Source: Haematococcus lacustris (taxonomy: Eukaryota > Chlorophyta > Chlorophyceae > Chlamydomonadales > Haematococcaceae). Taken from it: 64,000 nt of DNA. The number at the start of each line of letters is the position of its first letter. Position 1 is the stretch's first letter. The position numbers and the translations under genes were made by a program. Under the pieces are notes generated by a model. It was not told where the DNA came from and searched no databases. It saw nothing but the letters and a program-made list of their open reading frames with translations. The stretch covers positions 11,028,621-11,092,620 of the forward strand of contig JASKMD010000012.1 of the NCBI GenBank assembly GCA_030144725.1. Reading direction: 5' to 3'. Positions 1-28,742 of this stretch are shown here, one piece after another.

Positions 1-58
1 GCTGTAGTGAGGTCTGCTTCCTGACCTGGACCAATTGCCTGCCTTGATGTAAGGCTGC

Positions 59-95
<37 letters not shown>

Positions 96-109
96 GTACC
101 TTGGCGCAG

Positions 110-18219
<18,110 letters not shown>

Positions 18220-18221
18220 AG

Positions 18222-18345
18222 GGCAGGGCAGGGCAGGGCAGGGCAGGGCAGGGCAGGGCAGGGCAGGGCAGGGCAGGGCAGGGCAGGGCAGGGCAGGGCA
18301 GGGCAGGGCAGGGCAGGGCAGGGCAGGGCAGGGCAGGGGCAGGGG
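18222..18345. repeat. (GGGCA)n array just after the CHD copy 1 stop codon
   Basis: About 23 units begin three bases past the TGA at 18,217-18,219, so they would be transcribed in the 3' UTR. The pentamer is the reverse complement of the GCCCT unit of the array at 10,467-10,788. A few gggcag-type 6-mers end the array. Confidence 0.93.
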
Positions 18346-18749
18346 CAGGGGCAGGGGCAGGGCAGGGCAGGGGTGTGGCAGGGGTGTGGCACTCACTCTG
18401 ACAACGGCACTGCCACTGACAACGGCACTGCCGGAATGGTCTCACAAGCACCCGGGCTGGACAGAGGGTGGGTCATCCAGCACCAGGAGGGGCCACTGAC
18501 ACTGTGCACACCCCAGTCACGTGCCATGGCGTTGTGGTGCCACATATTCAAGGCATGGGCTCGTAAGAGCATGGCAGCATATGGCATACATGGCAAAGCT
18601 GGATGAAAGGAGGGAGGGGCAGGCGGGGAGGGGGAAGGAGGGAATGGGGGTATGTGGGGGAGGGGTTGGACGGTGTGCAGATGAACCCCTAGCCAGGCTA
18701 CCTCCTTCGCTGACCCATGCTGCCAGCATTGGCGTTTCAAAAGGTCCGA

Positions 18750-18822
18750 GTGTGAGGGGGAGGGCGGTTCCTAGGCATAGAGGGCGGATCAGCAGCCTAA
18801 TGGCGGACGGCTCGCATTAAAA
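18750..18822 (+). mobile_element. Possible diverged LINE 3'-end fragment
   Basis: The order gagggggagggcgg ... cagcctaatggcggacggctcgc resembles the 3' end shared by the LINE copies at 42,616-42,845 and 63,113-63,178 (gagggggagggcggcctagcagcctaacggctgacggctt). It is short and diverged. The rest of 18,366-19,050 shows no recognisable gene. Confidence 0.35.
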
Positions 18823-18858
18823 ACTATCTGATGCAGACACGAGGTTGGTCAACTCGTC

Positions 18859-18931
18859 AGGCGCTACCAGGACAGGCGCTACCAGGACAGGCGCTACCAG
18901 GACAGGCGCTACCAGGACAGGCGCTACCAAG
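18859..18931. repeat. 15-bp tandem repeat, about 5 units
   Basis: Five near-perfect copies of caggcgctaccagga lie in the intergenic stretch between the CHD gene and the element tail at 19,070. Confidence 0.92.
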
Positions 18932-19069
18932 CAATCAGCACCAACAGTGTGCAGCGCCTCCTTGAAATGTCCATCCCTTCACATTACTATCCCGTAACAG
19001 CTTGGCCGCTGACATTATACTGTACACCTAGAAGGGCCATTCAGCTGTGCGCCCCCCTGGCAAGGAGTG

Positions 19070-19325
19070 AGAGCAAGGCTTCAACCTGACCGATGCCAGG
19101 CAGAGATTGCACCAGGCGGTATTGGCGGAGCAAGGATGGCCATGCCCACAACCACCCACGGGGCCTAGTACCCAAGAAGGTTGGCAGCCTTACTACACCA
19201 AGCTGTTGGTTTTGATGAGGATTCCAGACGTCAAGGAACGTGCGGCTAGAAGTGGGGTTTACATTCATCGAGGTTGCACCGACAATGGTTAGCTCAACCA
19301 AGCTGTAGTGGAGGAACACCCACAG
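19070..19325 (+). mobile_element. Family-B Fanzor-like element tail (degenerate C-terminus plus 3' region)
   Basis: The DNA around 19,090-19,150 aligns with the coding tail of the better preserved copy at 35,060-35,125 (gccaggcagagattgcacca... versus tcaggcagaggctgcaccgg...). What follows matches the 3' flank shared with 32,225-32,465, 55,040-55,205 and 63,195-63,410 (a gtcaaggaacgtgc... region and a caaggctgcacc-like block). No intact frame remains. The family assignment depends on the DTNAxxN motif in sister copies. Confidence 0.5.
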
Positions 19326-19509
19326 GCAACACCATTGCAACACATTCGCTCAGCATCTGCATTTGCAAGACGGAGCCGAACAGTTACGTGCGGGGGAATG
19401 ACTTGCAACTACACGCCCCGGCTCCAACTTTTCGATCCCCGCTGGCAGGCAGACGTGCCACACGCGAGACAACGCCCGCACAGCCCCACACCCACAATGT
19501 GAGGCTCCG

Positions 19510-22500
19510 TCACGATAACTCAAATGCCGATCGCACCCTCGCTCCCGCCTCCCGCACAACAAACCCCGTTGCGACCGACACCGGCTGAACCATGAAGCTT
19601 AGATGACGCCGCTGGCCAGGCTCCGAGCCGTGAACTGTAGTGCTGGGATGAGAGCTTGTGCGATCCCGCGGGACCAAGCCCGCCGCTGCGAGCATTGCGG
19701 CGTTGACGTAGAAACGATGCAGGCAGGCAACGCCTAGCCACACCCAGGCTGAGATATCCGAGCCGTCTCGCGCAAAGACATGAAATTTTTCAAATTGGGC
19801 GGCATCGCCCGCCACCTCCCACACCAGGTCACACTGCTCTCCACACCCCTCTGCCGCTAGGTTTATCGCGGCAAGGCGCGGCTCAGTGGGACTTGTCGGC
19901 AGTTTAGCGGTAGGCAGAGCACCACGCGAGGGTGCAGGCGGGAGCCGGACGATCAAGTTGTCCACACGGGGCGGGCAGACCTGAAGTTTAGCCGCGGGGT
20001 GCTTTGGGCTAACGGGGCGCTGCGAGAGGGCCAAGTGGCCTGCGACAGTACAGCCACAGTAGTAGGGCAGCAACCAGCGGTCGCCCAGTGTAGCCGGCAA
20101 GCAGGGCCAGGGAGGCAAGCAAGGGAAAGGGGAAACCAGGGGCGGAGCGGCCAAGGAGGGGAAGGCATCCGTTGGCAAAGTGTGTGCGCCCCATGGCCCA
20201 GACGAAGCCTTAGACAAGTTCTATACTGCAGCTGGGGTTGCCGTGTGACCAGTGGCAGTGGCCGTGTCAGGACAGGCAACGGTGAGGAGCCCTGACCCCC
20301 CGACTCGCTCAATGAGAAATGCCTGCTGCCCAGCCCCCTGGCCTGGTCCCTGCCCTGCCCCCTGCTGAGCCCCCTGCCCTGCCCTTTGACCTTGAGAGAT
20401 GGTATTGAACACGACAGAGGCAGGCAGCAAAGGGGGGCAAAGAGTAAGTGGAGTGACATCATATCCACCAGGAGGTGTAAGGAAGGCGAGCTTGAGAAAT
20501 GGTATTGAACAAGTGCCAGTATGGTGATGAACTGTATTGGTAGGTGCAGGGAAATGGACCGCTACTGCCAAGGCCCTCGAGAAGGTCAGCAGCTTGACAG
20601 GCAGACAGTGTCAGGCAGATAGCGTTCAGCACAGACAACAAAGCAGAGAAACACACTGGCAATGACGTGATGGACAAGGTCATGGCTTGAAACCCTAGTC
20701 AGCCCTGGCGGCTGAGCTGTACTCCCCTCCCCTCACCTCCCGTGACCACCCTCCACTCACCTAGGTAAGCGGTGCTTAGCAGCCTGCTGCCCTGCCGCCT
20801 CCGACCTGCTGCTGCCATGTGCACCTGGGGTGGTGGAGGGGCGGCTGACTCTGCCTCCCAGCCCACCCCCTCCCCTGCTCCCAGCCCAGCCTCCACCCTA
20901 CCCAGCCCCTGCATGCAGCTAGGCACTGCCACCCCTACAGCCCTGACCACTGTGCCTATAGGCAATGCAGCAGCAGGCAGGTGGAGGTGGAGGACATGCC
21001 AGCAGACTCCTGCTGCTCCTGACGCTGCTCCTGCCGCAACTGCCATGCTGCTGTGCTCGCTCCTCTCCCCGCCACAGGTGTTGCCGCCGGCGTGCAAAAC
21101 GTTTCCTAGGCGCATGTCGCTTGTGGGTATAACTATTGGAGAGGAGGGGGTGTCAGGGTCCGCGCAACAGTCCGGGCGCAACAGCAGCACCCTCTGATGG
21201 TGGTCATGCTGGACTGGTGCCAGCAGGGGCAAGCCGGTGGGCAGATGGTCGGCCACCCGCATCACCTGGGCCTCACAGACCCCCCTCCCTGGCAGCGCTG
21301 GCAGCGTGCCCGGAGCTGTGCCCGCTGCCATGGCCCTTGGACTTCGGACTCCCTCACCAACAATGGGTGTGGGTATTGACACACCCACCCTGGCTACCCG
21401 CCTGGGTTTGCCTTCTGTGTCATCAGCCTTGGCTACCCCTTCCCTTGCATAAACACCACCCTCCTCCTGTCGCTTCTTAAACACTTCTTCTGCCTCCCCC
21501 ACCGTCCCCCTCTCCTTCTCCTCCTCCCACTCCTCCACCTCCTCCCACTCCTCCTCCTCCTTCTTGTTTTCCTCCTCCTCCTGCTCCTCCTGGCCTCCTC
21601 TTGTAACCCACAGGGCCAGGTGAAAGGGGTAGTGGGTAGTACCTGCCCCTGCCCCTACCCCTACCCCTCCCCACTCTACAGGATGTACCCCGCCCAGGCT
21701 TTCTCCCTTCCCCTCCCAGCCGACCGCTGCCACCAGATCCAGCCCAGGAGCTTGCACCACATGCTGCACCTGGAACAGAGGGCGGCAGCTCCACACTGCT
21801 GGCTGGTGGCCATCCTGGGAAGGGCCCAGAGCGCCCAGAGAAGCCGAGGTAAGCTGGGCAGGGTGAGCAGGGGAGGGGGCTTGGCTGTCCCCCTGAGGCT
21901 GGGGGGGAGGCTTGGCGGCAGGAGGGTGGAGGGGAGGGGTGAGGGGAGGCCATTGGAGCTGCAGGCAGCTGCCGCCTGAGAAGCTGAGGTGCTGGACCAG
22001 GGACAGCTGGAGGCTGAAGGCATTGGGCTGTGAGCACTGTGACTCAGTGCTGACTCCCTCTTTGCTGCCTCCCCCACCCCCCTCACGACCACCCAGCCTT
22101 ACCTCCCCTGACCCAGGCAACGATCCATCCCCTTCATCATCTTCCTCCCATGAGCTGCCCTCCCCCTCTTCCTCCCCCTCTCCCTCCTGCTCCTTCCCCC
22201 CGCCCTCTTCCGGTTCACCCCCCACGCTCCCCTCTTCATCCCCCTGCCCGCCCCCACCCTCCCCACCCTGAGCACCGCACCACCCCAGGTGCACGCCAGG
22301 CGGCAGCAGCTCCTGCAGCCCCAGCCGGCTCCAAGGGCACGCCGACACCCGCACCCCCTCCACCCAGAACCCCGCCTGCCCCTGACCTGTGCAGAAGCTG
22401 GTGACCAGGGGCAGCGCCCACACCTTCTCTGGCCAGGTCTGGACAACACACCCAGCGCCAGAGGCCGGAGGGGTGGGAGGCGGCTGAGCAGGCTGCTTCA

Positions 22501-25500
22501 GGGCCCCTGCCCCCAACCTCCTGTGTGCCCTCCTGTGCGCCAGGGACTGCCTGGGCAGCGGGCCAGCTGGGTGTATGTGCCAGGCAGCTGACACCTTGTC
22601 CCACCAGGCATCAGCTCGCGGGGCAAAGTCGTGAGAGGGGAAGCATTCCCAGGTCCACCCGGGGGCAAACAAGGCAACAGACAAGCCAGCAGCCAGTGCT
22701 GCTTCCACACCCACATATGTGTGATCCTGCGTCAACAGAGGCAGGCAGCAAAGGAAGGCAAAGAGTAAGTGGAGTGACATCATGTCCACCAGGAGGTGTA
22801 AGGAAGGCGAGCTTGAGAAATGGTATTGAACACGTGCCAGTATGGTGAAGAACTGTATTGGTAGGTGCAAGATAATGGACCGCTACTGCCAAGGCCCTCG
22901 AGAAGGTCAGCAGCTTGACAGGCAGACAGTGTCAGGCAGACAGCGTCAAGCATAAACAACAAAGCAGCAAACTTTTGTAATCAGATGTTAAAAAAAAAAT
23001 AAATTTGGAGCTTGAGGGTATCGATCCCCCTACCTCCCGCATGCTAAGCGGGCGCTCTACCATGTGAGCTAAAGCCCCTGAGTAGCGATCGCAACTGTGT
23101 TGAGATGCTCAACTTGCAAACAGCCGTCTTATAACCACGTGCTTATGGAATACCTATAGCCACACGTTTAAATGATAACACAGATTGTAGAGGGTCTCTT
23201 AACAGCTTTCCGTGATGGCACTGATGCGCTAAACTGTACAGCCATGACGATACAATTCACTAACCAAACTACTGTGACTACGCCAATGTGACTACTAATC
23301 ATAAGCTCTTGATGATGGCAATGGTGAAAGACATCATGACCAATGTTGTTCTGAGTCGAATGCGTGCGTGCCTTCCGTCCCTGTCCTTACCTTGCCGCCG
23401 CCGTACGTCCCTCTGCCAAAGACATCCACACCCAGCCACACATCAGCCGCTCGCTCTCCCACTAGCGCTGCCATGCCTTGAATGCTTCTTTTGGTCCACC
23501 TGCAACATGCCGCCCCAGCCAGGCCTTGGTTTCAAATGCACTGCAGGCTACATGGCTTACATGCAAGCAGTGCCCCCAGCTGCTGATGATGAGAAGCCAT
23601 GCCAGCGGGAGCTCACCCGTAGTTCACAAACAGGCCGTCACAGACATCAAAAAACGGCTGGTTCAGCTCGGTGAGCGCATTCTGCCAACACAGTGTGCCG
23701 TGGGTAGTCAACGCATCATACCTGCAGCACTTGGAAACAGGGGTACGGCTATTGAATTTGGAGCAACGCGTTTGAATCTCCGGAGCCAGTACCGTTTCCT
23801 GACGTAGCCAGGGTGTTGTGGGCTGTTTGATTCATCACAGCAAAGGTTTTCTATGTTTTCCACGTACATGACCAACTGGTGTATATGACCAACTGGTGTA
23901 TATAACCAACCGGTGGCAAGCAGCGACTGGCTGGGGGCTGTGGCAATGGCTGGTAAAGACCAGTCAGTGTTGCAGTCTACAGGCGAAGCACTGACCAGAT
24001 GAGGAGCGCATCCGGCCCCTTCCTTTCCCTGAGCAGCAGGCGTAAGCGGCGCAAGCACCGCAGCAGGTGGGGCAGCAGGTTGCAGCCCAGGTGGTTCTCA
24101 ATGTTGACCAGCCAGCCGTCAAAGCCGTGGTAGTGCGCCAGGGCAGCCAGCTGGTGGGCTGTCTGCAGGCAGCCAGGTGACAGGGCGCTAGCCTGAGGTG
24201 CAAGGGCTGGAGCAGGCAACGCGGGCAAAGCTGGAAAGAGGCCCCAGGGCAGCCAAGGCGAGGGTGTGCAGGCAGGCAGCAGGCCAGGCAGGAGCACCTG
24301 ATGTGTGACAAGCAGCCAGCTAGTGTGACAGGCAGGGTTTGGTTCTGAGGGAGGCAGGCAGGCACCTAGTGTAAGGACAGGCAGGGCCCTACACCTACCT
24401 TTGCCCCTGACCCTAGCCCTCAACCCTGCCTGCGCAGACTGGCCAGCATGTGGCTGCATAGCTAGCTCTTCCCAACACCCCATTATGTGACTTCAGCCAG
24501 GACAGGCCCCAACATCTGCTCACCTCACCTGGTGCCTGCCACTGCATAACCCCCTTTTGATTTGCTGGGCGGGGCTGGTCCAGCCACCTCCCTGACCCCG
24601 ATTCACACCCTCCACCCTGTCGCCACACTACTCCTGGAACCTCATACATTGATTCACAACCATCCCTTACCTGCAGGGGCCTGACGCAGCCTGCCCCACA
24701 CGACTCACCCCTGACCCTCACCCTTGACCCTCACCCCTGCCCCTCACCCTTGACCCACTCCCTGGCCCTTACCGCCGTACACCTTGGCGGGCAAGCTCTC
24801 TTTGCCACCTGCCCTGTCCTGCTCATCCCTTGCCCTGCCAGCTGGCAGCTAGTGGGGCCCTGCCGGGTCTTGCTGTAGCCTACCCTGTCACACTGTAAGC
24901 TCGGTCTGGTCTGGTCTGGTCTGGTCTGGTCTGGTCTGGACCTTCCATGGCCCTTGTTCCCTGCCCATCCATCCGCCTACCCTGTCCGCTGCAGCCTCAG
25001 ACGCAAACAGGCGCTCGCAGCTGCGCCTGCCAGCTGGCCCCTCAGTGATCAAGGTGCCCAGCACCTGCATACAGGAGGGGAGGGGGCAGCGAGGGGGCAG
25101 CAATGGAGAGGCGCTAGTAGAGATCTGTGCAGATCACGGAGGCGTTCTGTGCGGGAGCCAGCCTGGGCCCAAGCTGAAGCTGCTGAAGCCGAGCTGGCTA
25201 CCCTGACAGTCCCTGCCCCACCTGCCTGGGCCCCTCATGCCGGTGTCCACCCCTGGAGGGCCTCTGACCTCACCTTCACCCCGTTCTGCCTTGCCGCCGT
25301 GACCCAACCAGGAGGGGGCAGAGTGACCAGCTGGTGTGAGAAGTACACGAACACGTCAGCAGCCTCCCAGCGCCACTGGTTGAAGGTGTCGGCACTGGGC
25401 CAGCCCTGCACCCACCTGGCGAACATGCAGGCAGGCAGGCAGGCAGGCAGGGCGGAGTTCAGCTGCTGCTGAGTAGGTGACCCCCACTGTCTATACAGTT

Positions 25501-27022
25501 CCGGGTCTGGTCGGCTCGGGTCGGGTCGGGTCGAGCAATTGGTTCCTTGTTCAGCGAGTTTTGTTTGACTGTCTATGCAGCTCCCTTCATGAGAAGTACA
25601 TACAGACTTATAAACATATGTCACACAGTTCATGGTAGTCCTGGCTCCGAGCAGACTGCAGCTGCTCTCACCTCACACCCTCCTCACTCCCTGTCAGCCC
25701 CTCATCCCTCCGCAGGCCACAAACTTCATCATCATGACCATCACCTTCCACTCACACCTGCAGGTGCCTCACGCGGGCTGACCCTCACCCCTCCACCCCA
25801 CTCCCTGGCCATTACCACTATGCAGCTTGGCAGGCCAACCTACCTCTTCCAGCTGCCTATCCAGCCCATTGCCACCTGCCCAGCTAGCCAGCAGCTGTCA
25901 GTGACCTGCCCGGCCGCGTTGTGACCTGCCCATGGTGGTCCTGGCTTCACCCCTCACCCTCCTTATCAGCCCCCTTGACCCCTTGACCCCTTCCTAGCTG
26001 CTGCTTCCTTATCCACCCCCTTGACCCCTTGACCCCTTCCTAGCTGCTGCTTCCTCATCAACCCCTTGACCCCTTGACCCCTTCCTAGCTGCTGCTTCCT
26101 TATCAACTCCCTTGACCCTTTGACCCCTTCCTAGCTGCTGCTTCCTAGCCTCACAGACAAACCTAGCCCAGGGCTCACCTGTCCTGCAGGTACCCTCCTT
26201 CCATGTCATGACAGATCAGCAGCCGCCGCCCCTGGCCCTGGCCCTGGGCCACAGCTGGTGGCACCGCCTGCTGCCTCAGCTTACTGTTGGAGGGGGCGCA
26301 GCAGTACCAGCTGTGCCATGCAGGGCTGCCTGGAACAGGACTGTAGTCTGTTGACAGCTGCTGCTGCTCCTCCTGCTCCACTTCTTGCTGCTGCTGCTGC
26401 CCCTGCTGCTGCTGCTCCTGCTGCTCTTGCTGCTGCTCCTGCTGCTGCTCCTCCTCCTGCTGCTGCTCCTGCTGGTGGTTGAGGGCTGTGCATCTGCTTG
26501 AGATAAGGGCGGTGTCTGGGCAGGCAGCGTGAGGCGGCTGCCATGCCAACAGGCCTCGCACTGTATGGATTGGCAAACATTGTGGGCCTGCGAAACAAAA
26601 TGGCAACAGCTAGTGTGTTGGCCATGCTGGATGATTTGGCAATGGCTCGCTTTAGCTGCTCTTTGGCATCGTCAGGTCCCTGAGACCTGTCAGTTTCTCC
26701 CCAGTTTCTGCCAGCTTCTCTCCAGTTTCTCCAGCTGACAAGTCGTCGGATGTACAAGGTCGGAAGAGCAGAGACAAGCTGGGTGCAAACAGGTCATACC
26801 ATGCGATGCGTCGACAAGAGCTCCTTCGTCTTTATGAGGATCTCCCTCTTCACTGTCGTCACTGTCGTCGGCTCCTCGCACGGCTCTCTCTAGCCACTCC
26901 ATGATTTCCCGGCAGGTTTCTGCCCAGCTTCCCACTAGGCTTTTGTTGCACAACGCAGCCAAGAGGCACGCGCTGCAGGCTAGCACACCGATCGAGGCGC
27001 ACACAGCCCTGCAACCCGGCAT
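19510..27022 (-). CDS. ENGASE: Endo-beta-N-acetylglucosaminidase, GH85 (ENGase)
   Basis: GH85 enzymes cleave the chitobiose core of N-glycans, in the cytosol of plants and animals. Exons (minus strand): 26,800-27,022 (ATG at 27,022), 26,179-26,587, 25,274-25,415, 24,981-25,064, 23,996-24,162, 23,617-23,721, 23,391-23,499, 22,595-22,726, with phases agreeing throughout. Later exons lie in 19,510-22,520, boundaries uncertain. Seen in order: an N-terminal Ala/Cys/Leu-rich stretch that could be a signal anchor, a Gln/Glu-rich insertion, LLICHDMEGGYLQDR, VFVYFSHQLVTLPPPGW, VLGTLITEG, HGFDGWLVNIEN (the catalytic-site block with the Asn and Glu expected in GH85), WYDALTTHG, LGVDVFGRGTYGGGK, LSVALFAPGWTWE and LPLVTSFCTGQG. 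The last exon (stop near 19,510) has a WLGVACLHRFYV block consistent with the GH85 C-terminal region. About 7.5 kb, with large introns holding a tRNA and direct repeats. The hydrophobic N-terminus is unusual for a cytosolic ENGase. Confidence 0.87.
20415..20650. repeat. Direct repeat, copy 1 (ENGase region)
   Basis: About 230 bp, from gaggcaggcagcaaagg to acaacaaagcag, is nearly identical to 22,737-22,965. It lies in or beside the poorly resolved 3' exons of ENGase. The shared block contains gacatcat(a/g)tccaccagga and ctactgccaaggccctcgag. Confidence 0.9.
22737..22965. repeat. Direct repeat, copy 2 (ENGase intron)
   Basis: Partner of 20,415-20,650, starting 11 bp upstream (on the gene strand) of the ENGase exon 22,595-22,726. 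It therefore supplies part of that exon's intronic acceptor region. Confidence 0.9.
22991..22999 (-). terminator. Pol III oligo-T terminator of the tRNA gene
   Basis: Nine consecutive A on the plus strand (T on the transcribed strand) lie 7 nt past the tRNA 3' end, the usual RNA polymerase III stop. Confidence 0.85.
23007..23078 (-). tRNA. tRNA-Ala (anticodon AGC)
   Basis: 72-nt cloverleaf: 7-bp acceptor stem (ggggctt/aagctcc, one G-U), D arm gctc/gagc, anticodon stem cccgc/gcggg with loop ttagcat, 5-nt variable loop, T arm ggggg/ccctc with loop atcgata. A box tagctcacatgg and B box ggatcgatacc are intact. The anticodon AGC reads Ala codons. The gene lies in the ENGase intron between exons 23,391-23,499 and 22,595-22,726, on the same strand as the host, so both polymerases would read it in one direction. 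Confidence 0.93.
24898..24940. repeat. (TCTGG)n short array in an ENGase intron
   Basis: About 8 units of tctgg lie between ENGase exons 24,981-25,064 and 23,996-24,162. A related ggtcgggtcggg run is at about 25,505-25,535. Confidence 0.9.
25970..26148. repeat. 46-bp tandem repeat, 4 units, in ENGase intron 2
   Basis: The block cctagctgctgcttcct recurs at 25,993, 26,039, 26,084 and 26,130, each preceded by ttgaccccttgacccctt, giving a 45-46 bp period. Confidence 0.88.
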
Positions 27023-27324
27023 TTGCAGAAGTGACACTCCACCTATACACAACACATCAATTAGTTTTGAACTGTGTGACACACCAGGCCCACCACAAGC
27101 AGTGCGTCACAGAAGGCACATCCCTGAGGATGATAGCTACCCTGAGCTTTTACAAACTTCATGCTGTGCATCACATTACCACACTTAGGCTTGCCCAACT
27201 ACAGTCAAATAAAGAACCAGGTTCCATCACACACGTCAAATGCGCTCTACATGCAGCGTTACACAGCGACTACCCAGCCACACACCACTGCACAGCTTTG
27301 AATCAAAGTTTGAGCGCTCCCTGC

Positions 27325-27790
27325 TGACAGTCGACAGCGATACAGGTGGGCCTGGCAGGTGGGTAGACCGGGACTGCAGTGTAGCATTGAATATGCAGTG
27401 CAGTGGGGAGAGCAAATGGCGCCTGCTGGTGGCCGGACCTGCCTAATGCTTTAAATAGAAGCCTAACTTGCGCCTGCATCCCCTCTAACTAACACACGGC
27501 TGCGAAACCTTACACTTACACACGGCTGCGGAAACGGCCCAGCAGTAACAGGCTGAGACACAGTAGTTGTGCCTTGCTTTGAGCTGTCATCAGCTTACAT
27601 CAATGCATGTTTGTAATGCTGACTCTAGGCTATAGCCTTGTCGCAGTGTCATGTGACGGCGCTCATGACATGCGCATGGGAAACAAAACTCCATACAGAC
27701 AAAGACACCACCCCTAATGAGGGGACCTGCATCCGCCTATGCGGACAGGGAGGTGCGAACAGCCTCACACATCCCTGAGCCCCTCCGTGC
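27325..27790 (+). mobile_element. Family-A Fanzor-like relic: RuvC-III tail plus conserved 3' region
   Basis: The fragment reads WVDRDCSVALNMQ and then stops soon after. This is the D-R-D-x-N-A-x-x-N type motif that forms RuvC-III in TnpB/Fanzor nucleases, here with Asn-Ala changed to Ser-Val. The DNA at 27,575-27,780 matches the 3' region of the copies at 45,075-45,250 and 46,555-46,650 and the solo at 48,595-48,790 (gtcatcagcttacatca, ctccatacagacaa, hairpin cccctaatgagggg). Confidence 0.5.
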
Positions 27791-28433
27791 TGACGTTAGC
27801 AGCTGGGGCGCTGCTCACCACCTCGTGAAAAAACCACTTCCTTTGAGGCACTGATCCAAAGCAGGTAGAGGAGAGCTAGGGCTGGGGTCAATGCGGCCCC
27901 CACACCAGGGTCCACCCTCATGCCACGATCACAGCACCAACTGACACCTCACAGTCGTGCCCTGACACCACCAGCGACCAGCTCACGCTTATGGAGGTGT
28001 GTAAGAGGTGCCTTCCCCTCCAACATGGACAACGGCTACCTTTTCCATACGCTGCTCCCCCTTTCCCCTTTCTGTACGCTCCTTCCTGTACGCCACCACC
28101 GTGAAGCGTGCAACGATGAAGCTTAGCCCCTGTAAAGTGCACCCGAACATGACCATGCAAAACCAACACAACCGAATGTCACATCATGCGGTGTCCTTTG
28201 TACTTGGTGGACACTGCGTGCCCATGGGCTGCACTTGCAGCGCCCACACACTCCCACGCATGCGCCTGCTGCCTTGATGGTTTAAATAGAAGCCTGACTT
28301 GCGCCTGCATGCGCTGCATTCAACGCATGGAAAACATCCTCCGCAGACCCCCCTCCCTGCAGCCTGTGTGCCCAAACCCACCATCAGCTGACATTGACAC
28401 ACCAGCAACCTCCACTCCACTCATGCATTAGAC
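27791..28433. other. No gene seen; dispersed repeat fragments
   Basis: Nothing codes convincingly. The block tttaaatagaagcctgacttgcgcctgcat at about 28,281-28,311 repeats the one at 27,450-27,480, so this stretch is probably part of the same element debris. Confidence 0.5.
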
Positions 28434-28615
28434 CCCTCCTCCCCTCCTCCCCTCCTCCCCTCCTCCCCTCCTCCCCTCCTCCCCTCCTCCCCTCCTCCCC
28501 TCCTCCCCTCCTCCCCTCCTCCCCTCCTCCCCTCCTCCCCTCCTCCCCTCCTCCCCTCCTCCCCTCCTCCCCTCCTCCCCTCCTCCCCTCCTCCCCTCCT
28601 CCCCTCCTCCCCTCC
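28434..28615. repeat. (TCCTCCCC)n array, about 22 units
   Basis: A homogeneous 8-bp polypyrimidine array between the element debris and the 3' end of the minus-strand gene at 28,743. Being a mirror-type purine/pyrimidine tract, it could form a triplex. Confidence 0.93.
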
Positions 28616-28742
28616 AGCACACCAACTGCTCCATCCCTCTTCTTACACACTGACGGATGTGGCTCCCCTCCCCCTTCCCCATTCCCAGCATCCCAGCATC
28701 CCAGCATCCCCCCTCCCAGAGCTCTGAGTCGCCTGCCTGCCG

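Noticed and set aside
20699..22870. A single 723-codon minus-strand exon for ENGase
   Set aside because: Only parts have GH85 motifs. The start overlaps a 230-bp repeat and a clear intron acceptor, and long Glu/Gly and Pro-rich stretches between motifs are probably introns.
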